From: Citromicrobium sp.
GTDB lineage: Bacteria > Pseudomonadota > Alphaproteobacteria > Sphingomonadales > Sphingomonadaceae
Length of the DNA stretch: 6,920 nucleotides
NCBI GenBank assembly: GCA_003248395.1
Contig: QFNA01000141.1
Location: forward strand, 1-6,920
Reading direction: 5' to 3'
Shown here in pieces: positions 1-6,078 of the stretch (positions are counted from its first letter, which is position 1; every line of letters starts with the position of its first letter). The notes under the pieces were generated by a model. That model was not told where the DNA came from. It did not search any database and saw only the letters and a list, made by a program, of their open reading frames with translations. Both the position numbers and the translations under genes were made by a program.

Positions 1-283
1 CGGCGCATAGCGCATATTCGAGATTGGTCAGGCCCGGCCCCTCGAAATCATAGCTTTCGTCGACATGGTGGTGCCCGTCGTTGCGCGGGGGCATGAACAA
101 GTTCCAGATGCCTTCGCCCTTGGCCTTGGCCTTCAGGTCCTCGACCACCTGGATCACCTTCCAGCGTTCGCCTGTCGCGTCCTGCTGCTTGTAGGTCGGA
201 ACCGCGGGACGCACATGGTCTTCGATGAAATTCTTCACCCGGTCGCGCCAGTAAACTTGCCTTTCGGTGGGCTCGAAATCCAT
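1..283 (-). CDS. Acyl-CoA dehydrogenase, ACAD10/11-like (N-terminal part only)
   Basis: Partial gene, cut by the left edge; 94 codons from the ATG at 283-281 are visible. The translation starts MDFEPTERQVYWRDRV and contains the segments LKAKAKGEGIWNLFMPP (about residues 50-66) and GPGLTNLEYALCA (about 82-94). These are typical of the N-terminal helical domain of the ACAD10/11-like group of FAD-dependent acyl-CoA dehydrogenases, which introduce an alpha,beta double bond into acyl-CoA. The FAD site and catalytic base lie outside the window, so activity cannot be judged. A good Shine-Dalgarno (AGAGAGGA, about 8 bases before the ATG) supports this start. It lies 81 bases downstream of the transporter's inferred original stop on the same strand, so it is probably the third gene of the minus-strand operon. 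Family call is confident; substrate is unknown. Confidence 0.85.
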   Translation of the reverse strand, partial: MDFEPTERQVYWRDRVKNFIEDHVRPAVPTYKQQDATGERWKVIQVVEDLKAKAKGEGIWNLFMPPRNDGHHHVDESYDFEGPGLTNLEYALCA

Positions 284-364
284 CGTTCAAATCCTCTCTT
301 CAAATCAGTTGCGGCTTGAAACTGGCAGATGGCAAAGCGCAAGCCAAGTGCCGAAATCTCGCCT
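284..364 (-). other. Short intergenic gap between transporter and ACAD gene
   Basis: These 81 bases lie between the transporter's inferred original stop (365-367) and the ACAD10/11-like start. In the sequence as given, the frameshifted transporter reading frame runs through most of it and stops at 300-302. I see the ribosome binding site for the next gene at its 3' end but no convincing promoter or terminator hairpin, which favours co-transcription. Confidence 0.4.
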
Positions 365-1823
365 TCAGGGTGTTATGCTGTGCGCGTCGGGATCGGCCCT
401 TACGGCATCGGCAATAGGATCGTCGTCGTCTTCGCTGCCGCGCTCGCTTTCGCGTAGTCGCCGAGCGGCCACGCGTGCTTCGTGCTGTTCGCGGCTCGGC
501 AGTCAGCGCGAGTGCGGTCGCCACGAGCATGTAGAGCCAGACGAGCCGGGTAATCGTTTCCTGCGACACATCGGACTGCGGCGTTCCGGGCGCGAGGTCG
601 AGTGACTGGACGATGGCACTGGTCAGCAGGATGCCCAGACCGGTGGCGCATTTCTGGACCAGCCAGTTGCCCGAATAGAAGGTCCCCTCGGCACGCTTGC
701 CCGTGCGTTCTTCGAACGCTTCCACGATTTCGGCCACCATCGACGTCGCCGAGATGATGGCGATGACGCTGGACGTATTGGCGCAGATCAGGAAGGCGAA
801 CAGCAGCACGGTGGAAACGGTGGTTCCCGTTTCGGGCCAGCCACCAGCCAGCAGGAGCGCGTAGGGCACGAAATAGAAGAACAGCCCCGACAGCGCCCCG
901 ATCGCGGCGGTTTTCGGCTTGCCCCATGCGCGGTGCAGCGGCCCGACCGTCAGGAACATGAGCACTACCGAAATGAACAGGACCGCCGGGAAGAACCGGA
1001 ATGCGACGTCGGAGAACTGCCACACGTAGAGATTGACGTATTGCGTGATCGAAAACGTCATACCTTGCGCCACGTAAGCCGCGAGCCCGCCGAGCGCGAA
1101 GATCACGAATGCCTTTTCACGAAAGGCGTCGAAAATTTCGGCAAACGCGCCCTTGAGCGAGAATGGCGGCGGTTTGCGCGGCGGGCGATGCGCGACGTAG
1201 CGGTGCTGACCTGCAGCCGAGCCGATGACCGCCAAGGCCATCAACGCGGCACCGAACAGGCCGTATTCGGCATAACCTTCCGGGCGCAATTGCGCTTCGG
1301 GAGTGGGCAGGAACACGAAGAAGGTCATCACCATCATCAGTAGTCCGCCGAGCCAGCCCGACAGGAAGCGATAACGGAAGAGGGTGGTGCGCTCGTCGTA
1401 ATCCTCGGTCAGTTCTGGCACCAGGCTGATCGAGGGCACTTCGCAGGCCGAAAGCAGCAATCGCACGCCCACGGCCAGCGCCACGATCTCCCAGAAACCG
1501 GGTGTGCCGGTGAACGGCGGGGACCACAACAGGGTCCACAACAGCGCCAGCGGGATGGGCGCAAGATAGAGCCAGGGCAGGCGGCGGCCCCAGCGCGAAT
1601 AGGTCCGGTCCGACAGATGCCCGATCAGCGGATCGACCAGCGCATCGACAATGAGCGCGGTGGCTAATGCCGCCCCGACGACACCGGCATCGACGCCAAG
1701 GACCAAATTGTAGAACGGCAGCAAGAAAAAGCTGAAACCCGAATCCTTGATACCGAATGCAACGGCCCCCGAGCCGTGAAGGACTTTCAGCCGTTGGGGC
1801 AGGGGGCCGTGTATGAACGCCAT
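300..1823 (-). CDS. GPH/MelB-like sodium/proton symporter (MFS fold), C-terminal frameshift
   Basis: Inner-membrane secondary transporter with about 12 hydrophobic helices, of the glycoside-pentoside-hexuronide:cation symporter type within the MFS fold. Asp60 and Asp64 in IVDALVDPLIG match the spacing of the cation-binding Asp55 and Asp59 of E. coli MelB, and are followed by the family loop LSDRTYSRWGRRLPW (residues 70-84). The reading frame as given encodes 507 residues, but after helix 12 (ITRLVWLYMLVATALALTA) it becomes an Arg-rich, non-family tail. One frame over, from about position 502, the sequence reads LPSREQHEARVAARRLRES and then an acidic stretch, a normal-looking cytosolic tail ending at a TGA at 367-365. 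Removing one base near 485-505 gives an exact 485-residue protein. The start overlaps the upstream SDR stop (TGATG), implying translational coupling. The membrane core is complete, so the protein could still work. The substrate is unknown; sphingomonad GPH proteins near ACAD/SDR genes probably carry non-sugar substrates (inference). Confidence 0.85.
   Translation of the reverse strand: MAFIHGPLPQRLKVLHGSGAVAFGIKDSGFSFFLLPFYNLVLGVDAGVVGAALATALIVDALVDPLIGHLSDRTYSRWGRRLPWLYLAPIPLALLWTLLWSPPFTGTPGFWEIVALAVGVRLLLSACEVPSISLVPELTEDYDERTTLFRYRFLSGWLGGLLMMVMTFFVFLPTPEAQLRPEGYAEYGLFGAALMALAVIGSAAGQHRYVAHRPPRKPPPFSLKGAFAEIFDAFREKAFVIFALGGLAAYVAQGMTFSITQYVNLYVWQFSDVAFRFFPAVLFISVVLMFLTVGPLHRAWGKPKTAAIGALSGLFFYFVPYALLLAGGWPETGTTVSTVLLFAFLICANTSSVIAIISATSMVAEIVEAFEERTGKRAEGTFYSGNWLVQKCATGLGILLTSAIVQSLDLAPGTPQSDVSQETITRLVWLYMLVATALALTAEPRTARSTRGRSATTRKRARQRRRRRSYCRCRKGRSRRAQHNTLKARFRHLACALPSASFKPQLI
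485..505 (-). other. Probable frameshift site in the transporter gene
   Basis: On the minus strand the frame encoding helix 12 gives way to a better, family-like C-terminal tail in the frame starting one base later. The change must lie downstream of the TGA that blocks this second frame at 505-503 and before the codons for REQHEAR. The equivalent lesion is one extra base or two missing bases. A natural mutation and a sequencing error cannot be told apart here. Confidence 0.7.
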
Positions 1824-2674
1824 CAGGGCGCGCCCATGGCCTTTTCTCGCATGGCTTCGAGCGCATCGAACAACCCAGGCGTGTCCGGATCCCAGCTATG
1901 CCGTGGGCCGATCGTCAGCCCCCCATCGACCAGCATGGACGTGCCGGTGATGAAACTCGCCGCGTCGCTGGCGAGGAAGGCCACCGTTTCTGCAATATCG
2001 CGCGACTGGCCGCCACGCGCGACGGGCTGCGCGTTCGAAGACATCTGTGCGATGGCGGCCTTGGCCATGCGTTTCATCCCTTCCGGCATTTCGAGCGAGG
2101 CAGTGAAGATGTTGGTATTGATGAAACCCGGCTGGACCGCGTTCACCCGGATGCCTTCTTGCGCGAGGTCGGTCGCGGCGCATTTGGTGAGGTGCAACAC
2201 GCCTGCCTTCGCCACCGCATAGGCAGTGGGCGAATAGCCCGGTCCGACTGCTGCCACGCTGGAGACATTGACGATATTCGCGCCCTTCCGCCCCTTCATG
2301 TGCGGCACGGCATAGCGAATGCCCATGGCCACGGAACGCAGCAGCAGGTCCATCGTGTGGTCCCACGCGTCGGGCTCGATGGCGTCGATACCCTCGCGCG
2401 CCCCGCCAGCGCCCGCATTGCTGAAAAGGATGTCGATGCCGCCGGTTTCTTCGGCTGCGTTGTCCATCAAGGCACGGATGTCGTCGACCGCGCTCACGTC
2501 GCAATGACGATAACGCACATCGCCCTCGATGTCCTGTTCGAGCGCCTTGCCACCGGCATCGTCTATGTCGGATGCGAAGACAGTCGCCCCTTCGGCGGCG
2601 AAGAGGCGCGTCGTCTCGGCCCCGATACCCGAAGCTGCGCCGGTAACCACCACGGTCTTGCCAGTGAATCGCAT
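1823..2674 (-). CDS. Short-chain dehydrogenase/reductase, NAD-type, catalytic Asn replaced by Leu
   Basis: A 283-residue classical SDR, cytosolic, interconverting an alcohol and a ketone. The Rossmann motif TGAASGIG is at residues 11-18. Asp36 at the end of strand 2 (FASDID) predicts NAD(H) rather than NADP(H). SNAG is at 85-88. The catalytic Ser139, Tyr152 and Lys156 have canonical spacing (NVSS, then YAVAK), followed by PGFINTN at about 181-187. The fourth member of the usual tetrad, the Asn of the VNL motif, is Leu111 here (MDLLLRS, 108-114). The C-terminus extends past the usual VDGG strand by about 35 residues, which may cover the active site or the dimer surface. The start at 2674 has a strong Shine-Dalgarno (GGGAG in CCGGGAGAGAGACGG). 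It is first in the minus-strand operon and its stop overlaps the transporter start by one base. The substrate is unknown; a hydroxyacyl-CoA or ring hydroxyl is plausible from the neighbours. Confidence 0.92.
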   Translation of the reverse strand: MRFTGKTVVVTGAASGIGAETTRLFAAEGATVFASDIDDAGGKALEQDIEGDVRYRHCDVSAVDDIRALMDNAAEETGGIDILFSNAGAGGAREGIDAIEPDAWDHTMDLLLRSVAMGIRYAVPHMKGRKGANIVNVSSVAAVGPGYSPTAYAVAKAGVLHLTKCAATDLAQEGIRVNAVQPGFINTNIFTASLEMPEGMKRMAKAAIAQMSSNAQPVARGGQSRDIAETVAFLASDAASFITGTSMLVDGGLTIGPRHSWDPDTPGLFDALEAMREKAMGAP

Positions 2675-2704
2675 CCGTCTCTCTCCCGGAATTTCGCGGC
2701 TTTC

Positions 2705-2732
2705 AGCTTAGGCTCGCCGCACCTCTCGTCAA
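2705..2732 (-). promoter_or_regulatory. Candidate promoter for the SDR-transporter-ACAD operon
   Basis: Read on the minus strand, TTGACG (2732-2727) is a five-of-six match to the -35 consensus. It is followed after 16 bases by TAAGCT (2710-2705), a weak -10. The transcript would begin around 2697, giving a short leader before the Shine-Dalgarno of the SDR. The -35 lies inside the left palindrome (2724-2737), so a bound regulator would interfere with or contact RNA polymerase directly. Prediction by eye only. Confidence 0.4.
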
Positions 2733-2737
2733 CGTAA
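2724..2737. promoter_or_regulatory. Operator-like palindrome, SDR side
   Basis: TCTCGTCAACGTAA fits the pattern T-N-ACGT-NN-ACGT-N-A with one mismatch (TCGT for ACGT in the left half). It lies about 50 bases upstream of the SDR start and overlaps that gene's candidate -35. On its own it is weak; its value comes from the better copy at 2803-2816 in front of the divergent operon. Confidence 0.45.
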
Positions 2738-2778
2738 TCCACCTGACGCTACGGCATGGCGCTTCGCCGTCATCGCCC

Positions 2779-2808
2779 TTGCAGCCATGCCCCGAATCAC
2801 CCTAACGT
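2779..2808 (+). promoter_or_regulatory. Candidate promoter for the acyl-CoA dehydrogenase operon
   Basis: TTGCAG (2779-2784) and TAACGT (2803-2808) are 18 bases apart and resemble weak sigma-70 -35 and -10 elements. The -10 overlaps the right palindrome, a geometry that would suit repression. Transcription would start near 2815, leaving a leader of about 30 bases containing the ribosome site AGAGAGGAG. Both hexamers are imperfect, so confidence is low. Confidence 0.3.
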
Positions 2809-2816
2809 AAACGTCA
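2803..2816. promoter_or_regulatory. Operator-like palindrome ACGT-NN-ACGT, ACAD side (LiuR-like?)
   Basis: TAACGTAAACGTCA has two perfect ACGT half-sites separated by AA, flanked by T and A in symmetric positions; it ends 29 bases before the ATG of the acyl-CoA dehydrogenase. As I recall it, the proteobacterial LiuR motif (a MerR-family regulator of branched-chain amino acid and acyl-CoA catabolism) has the same TTnACGTnnACGTnAA form. The link to LiuR is therefore plausible but unproven, and no regulator gene is visible in the window. Confidence 0.55.
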
Positions 2817-2845
2817 AGCAAGACGAGACGAGAGAGGAGTCGGTC

Positions 2846-3989
2846 ATGTCCGATCTGGAAAGCTTCCGCGCCGAAACGCGCGCATGGCTCGAAGCCAATT
2901 GCCCCCCCGAAATGCGCGAGCCGGTCCGTGACGAAGGCGATGTCTATTGGGGCGGCCGCAATGCGAAGTTCAAGAACGATGCGCAAAAGGCGTGGTTCGA
3001 GGCGTGCCGCGACAAGGGCTATACCGTCCCCGAATGGCCCAAGGAATATGGCGGCGCTGGCCTGAGCCCGGCAGAAGGCAAGGTCCTGCGCCAGGAAATG
3101 GCCGCCATCGGTGCGCGCCCGCCGCTGTCGAGCTTCGGCATCTGGATGCTCGGCCCCGCGCTGCTGCATTTCGGCACCGAAGGGCAAAAGCAGAAATTCC
3201 TAAATGAAATCGCCGCCGGTGAAATCCGCTGGTGCCAGGGCTATTCGGAGCCGGGCAGCGGCAGCGACCTCGTCTCTATGCAGACCTTCGGCGAAGACAA
3301 GGGCGATCACTGGGTCGTCAATGGCCAGAAGATCTGGACCTCCTATGCCGACGAGGCCGACTGGATTTTCTGCCTCGTTCATGCTGTTCGACATGGCGGC
3401 GGGTGGTGTCTCGACCAAGCCGATCAAGCTGATTTCCGGCAACAGCCCCTTCTGCGAAACATTCTTCGACGATGTCGAGGTGCCCAAGTCATATGGCGAG
3501 GACATCCCCGGCTATGTCGGCGAGATCAACCGCGGCTGGGACGTGGCGAAATATTTGCTCGGCCACGAACGAGAGATGATCTCGGGCGCGGGCGGCGGCG
3601 ATCGCACGGCAGCCATCGGCGCGGCGATGAAGCGCAATGCCGGCGAGCTAGACCCGGTGCTGCGCGCCGAGTTGGCTCAGTTCGATGTCGATGCGCTGGC
3701 TTATGCTGCGATGGGCGAGAAGTTCCTCGACGAATTGAAAGTCGGCAAGGCGCATCCTGCCCAGCCGAACATGATGAAATATGTCGGGACCGAGCTGAAC
3801 AAACGTCGCCACGAACTGATGATGGCCGCAGGCGGAAGCCGCGCGCTCGAATGGGAGAGCCAGGAAACCAGCGGCGGCAAACCATCGCGCAACTGGCTGC
3901 GCACCAAAGCCAATTCGATCGAGGGCGGCACGAGCGAAGTCATGCTCAATGTCATCTCGAAGCGTATCCTCGACCTGCCGGGAGCCTGA
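2846..3989 (+). pseudogene. Acyl-CoA dehydrogenase subunit A (catalytic-type), disrupted by internal deletion/frameshift
   Basis: FAD-dependent acyl-CoA dehydrogenase, normally about 394 residues. ATG 2846 is preceded by AGAGAGGAG at seven bases' spacing. The first frame encodes the N-terminal domain and the FAD/substrate segment CQGYSEPGSGSD (residues 130-141), then WTSYADEADWIFCLV ending at Val178. At 3377-3380 homology jumps to the next frame, which continues FMLFDMAAGGVSTKPIKLIS and runs to a TGA at 3987-3989. Compared with relatives, about 12-13 residues (the RTD...GIS stretch) are also missing, so a deletion of roughly 38-41 bp fits better than a single-base error. The downstream frame carries HEREMI; its Glu (codon 3567-3569) aligns with the catalytic Glu254 of isovaleryl-CoA dehydrogenase, while the MCAD-type Glu position is Gly (IEGGTSEV). 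As given, translation would run out of frame to 4525, making an inactive protein. The stop is three bases before subunit B. The family call is firm; whether the lesion is real is not. Confidence 0.88.
3377..3380 (+). other. Deletion/frameshift junction in subunit A
   Basis: GTTC here serves as the end of the first frame (CLV, Val codon GTT at 3377) and the beginning of the second (Phe codon TTC at 3378). The family normally has about 12-13 residues between these two points. The shared TTC suits a short-homology deletion whose length leaves remainder 2 when divided by 3 (for example 38 or 41 bases). Confidence 0.75.
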
Positions 3990-3992
3990 TCG

Positions 3993-5132
3993 ATGCCCCT
4001 TTATTACGACGACGACCAGGCGATGCTCGCCGAAACCGCGCAAGAGTTCATGGCCGAGGAAGGCGCGATAGCGAAACAGCTGCGCCACTGGCGCGACCGC
4101 GAATGCAAGGACGGCTTCGGCCATGCGCTGTGGAAGCAGTTTGCCGAAATGGGCTTCACAGGCATGCTGGTGGGCGAAGACGACGGCGGGCTGGGCATGG
4201 GCAATGTCGAGGCCGGGATCGTGCTCGAGAATATCGGGCGCAACCTCACGCCATCGCCTTTCCTGTCCTCCTCCGTGCTCGCGGCAACTGCGCTCAAGCA
4301 CGGCAGCGACGATGTCCGTGGTCGCTGGCTCCCCGGCTTGGTCGAAGGCGAGAAGGTCTATGCCGTCGCCATCGACGAAGGCGCCAAACACCGCCCCGAA
4401 ACTATCGCCTGCAAGGCGGAGAAATCGGGCAATGGCTTCCGACTGTCGGGCAAGAAGGACTTCGTGGTCTATGGCGCAAGCGCCGAGATGGTCGTCGTCG
4501 CCGCGCGGACCTCGGGCAGCGATAGCGACGCCGATGGCATCACCTTGTTCGCCGTCCCGCAGGACGCGAGCGGAATGAGCCATGACAGCGTGCGACTGGT
4601 CGACAGCTCGATGGCCAGCCATGTGACCTTCGACGGCGTGGAGCTCGACGGCGATGCCGTGATCGGCGAAGTCGATGGCGGGCGCGACGTGCTCAACCAG
4701 ATGCTGATGGCAGGCCGCGTGGGCGCCGCAGCAGAGGGTGTGGGCGTGGCGCAGGGCGCGATGGACATGACCATCGACTACCTCAAGCAGCGCAAGCAGT
4801 TCGGCAGACTGATCGGCGAATTCCAGGCGCTGCAGCACCGCGCCGCGCATCTCTATTCGGAAGTCGAGATCGCCCGCGCGGTTACCATCAAGGCGGCGCA
4901 GTTGCTCGACGGTGGCAGCGAGAAGGCGGATCTTATGGCGTCGGTTGCCAAGGCCAAGGTCGCCAAAGCGTCGGGCCTCGCTGTGAAGGAGGGTGTGCAG
5001 ATGCACGGCGGCATCGGCATGACCGACGAATACAATATAGGCCTCTACATGAAACGCGATCGGGCGCTGCAGGAATTCCTCGGCGACCAGTATTACCACG
5101 CGGGACGTGTCGCCGAGATGAGCGGCTATTGA
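3993..5132 (+). CDS. Acyl-CoA dehydrogenase subunit B, lacks catalytic Glu (heterotetramer partner)
   Basis: A 379-residue protein of the acyl-CoA dehydrogenase fold. The N-terminal helices include GFTGMLVGEDDGGLGMG (about 53-69). The middle beta domain lacks the GYSEPGSGSD-type flavin segment present in subunit A. The C-terminal helices carry RKQFG (267-271), whose Arg contacts the FAD diphosphate across the dimer interface in this family, and QMHGGIGM (336-343). Both known catalytic Glu positions are empty: Gly364 (in EFLGDQ) replaces the MCAD-type Glu376, and Gly241 (in MAGRVG) replaces the IVD/LCAD-type Glu. This is the pattern of the non-catalytic partner in alpha2-beta2 dehydrogenases such as mycobacterial FadE26-FadE27 (established family knowledge; the match here is by eye). 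A GGAG eight bases before the ATG and a three-base gap to subunit A show co-translation. With subunit A broken, it would probably lack a working partner unless a homologue exists elsewhere. Confidence 0.9.
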   Translation: MPLYYDDDQAMLAETAQEFMAEEGAIAKQLRHWRDRECKDGFGHALWKQFAEMGFTGMLVGEDDGGLGMGNVEAGIVLENIGRNLTPSPFLSSSVLAATALKHGSDDVRGRWLPGLVEGEKVYAVAIDEGAKHRPETIACKAEKSGNGFRLSGKKDFVVYGASAEMVVVAARTSGSDSDADGITLFAVPQDASGMSHDSVRLVDSSMASHVTFDGVELDGDAVIGEVDGGRDVLNQMLMAGRVGAAAEGVGVAQGAMDMTIDYLKQRKQFGRLIGEFQALQHRAAHLYSEVEIARAVTIKAAQLLDGGSEKADLMASVAKAKVAKASGLAVKEGVQMHGGIGMTDEYNIGLYMKRDRALQEFLGDQYYHAGRVAEMSGY

Positions 5133-5145
5133 ACGGAGAAGCAGT

Positions 5146-5952
5146 ATGACCCTCGAAGACCTTTTCAGCCTCAAGGGCCGCAATGCGCTAGTGACAGGCG
5201 GTAGCCGTGGCATCGGGCGGATGATCGTCGAAGGTTTCCTCGCCGCCGGGATCGAACGGGTCTACATCACCGCGCGCAAGGGCGGCGAACTGCACGAGAC
5301 CGCCGAGGAATTGGGCGAGCAGGTCGTGCCGGTCCAAGGCGATATATCGACCATGGAGGGGATCGAGGAGCTGGTGCGTGAAGTTTCCTCGCGCGAGGAC
5401 CACCTCGACATTCTGGTCAACAATGCCGGGGCGGCTTGGGGCGCGGACTATCTCGATTTTCCCGAGGATGGCTGGGACAAGGTGATGGACCTCAACGTCA
5501 AGACGCCATTCTTCCTGACGCAGAAGTTCCACGGGCTTCTGAGCCGGAACGCCAGCCAGGATCTGCCGAGCAAGGTCATAAACATCACGTCTGTCGACGG
5601 ACAGCGGGTGAACCCGTGGGAAACCTATAGCTATCAGGCGAGCAAGGCGGCGCTTATCCACCTGACACGGCGGATGGCGGCGCGGCTGGTGCAGGACCAT
5701 ATCTATGTGACCAGCATCGCACCGGGCGCCTTCCCCAGCAACATGAACAAGGTCGCACGCGACATGGAGGCGGAAAGCGCCAAGGGCATCCCGAGCAGGC
5801 GTGTGGGCGACCGCTTCGATATGGGCGGAACGGCGGTCTATCTGGCCAGCCGCGCAGGCGATTACACTGTCGGCGAGACGCTGACCGTCGATGGCGGCAT
5901 CGTGAATGCCCACCTGCCGGTTCACTTCGCCGATCCTGCCGGAGGGCGGTAG
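5146..5952 (+). CDS. RhlG-like short-chain dehydrogenase/reductase, NADP-type
   Basis: A 268-residue classical SDR closely resembling Pseudomonas RhlG, a NADPH-dependent beta-ketoacyl reductase, in the N-terminal FSLKGRNALVTGGSRGIG and in NNAGAAWGA. The cofactor motif TGGSRGIG is at 17-24. Arg44 after strand 2 (ITARK) points to NADP(H), unlike the Asp-bearing SDR at 1823-2674. The full tetrad is present: Asn117, Ser149 (NITS), Tyr163 and Lys167 (YSYQASK). The APGAFPSNM segment (about 193-201) and VDGG strand complete the fold. ATG 5146 follows GGAG with seven bases' spacing and lies 13 bases after subunit B, so it is the third gene of the plus-strand operon. A likely role is reduction or oxidation of a 3-keto/3-hydroxyacyl-CoA or a similar intermediate made after the dehydrogenase step. 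RhlG similarity does not imply rhamnolipid production; this group is broad. Confidence 0.92.
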   Translation: MTLEDLFSLKGRNALVTGGSRGIGRMIVEGFLAAGIERVYITARKGGELHETAEELGEQVVPVQGDISTMEGIEELVREVSSREDHLDILVNNAGAAWGADYLDFPEDGWDKVMDLNVKTPFFLTQKFHGLLSRNASQDLPSKVINITSVDGQRVNPWETYSYQASKAALIHLTRRMAARLVQDHIYVTSIAPGAFPSNMNKVARDMEAESAKGIPSRRVGDRFDMGGTAVYLASRAGDYTVGETLTVDGGIVNAHLPVHFADPAGGR

Positions 5953-6078
5953 CGCGGCAGTCGCATAACGGTCGAAATATAGTCGTATCGCGCGAGGGTA
6001 CCGGCCTGGCCTGATTGACAAACTCCCCATTCTGGCAAAATACCGCCCCACCAGGGTCGCAGCCACTGGGAGAGGTAC
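5953..6078. other. Intergenic region between the catabolic operon and the kinase gene
   Basis: This 126-base gap holds a consensus -35 for the downstream kinase gene. A weak inverted repeat (CTGCCG at 5936-5941 with CGGCAG at 5955-5960) spans the SDR stop codon but has a 13-base loop and no T-run, so I do not call it an intrinsic terminator. No small gene is evident. Confidence 0.5.
6015..6041 (+). promoter_or_regulatory. Candidate promoter of the histidine kinase gene
   Basis: A perfect -35 hexamer TTGACA (6015-6020) is followed after 15 bases by CAAAAT (6036-6041), four of six matches to the -10; other registers at 16-18 bases give weaker -10 hexamers. Transcription would start about 6048, roughly 30 bases before the GTG start. 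The -35 is convincing; the exact -10 is not. Confidence 0.45.

Larger units (their letters stand above)
2675..2845. promoter_or_regulatory. Divergent promoter region between the two catabolic operons
   Basis: These 171 bases separate the oppositely directed SDR and acyl-CoA dehydrogenase genes and must carry both promoters and ribosome sites. They hold two similar ACGT-NN-ACGT palindromes with centres 79 bases apart, and candidate -35/-10 elements in each direction, listed separately. The layout suggests joint control of both operons. An upstream in-frame ATG at 2756 is not a likely start: it lacks a good ribosome site and its extra residues do not look like an acyl-CoA dehydrogenase. Confidence 0.7.

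Noticed and set aside
2756..2845. Upstream in-frame ATG that would extend subunit A by 30 residues
   Set aside because: The extension does not look like an acyl-CoA dehydrogenase N-terminus, would cover the operator and promoter, and lacks a ribosome site, whereas ATG 2846 has AGAGAGGAG at ideal spacing.
3648..5213. 521-codon open frame on the minus strand opposite both acyl-CoA dehydrogenase genes
   Set aside because: It is antisense to genes with clear family motifs, its translation is His/Arg/Ala-rich without a recognisable domain, and it has no fitting ribosome site. High GC makes such shadow frames common.
5936..5960. Inverted repeat CTGCCG/CGGCAG at the end of the RhlG-like SDR gene as a terminator
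   Set aside because: Six-base stem, 13-base loop and no following T-run; likely chance in GC-rich sequence.
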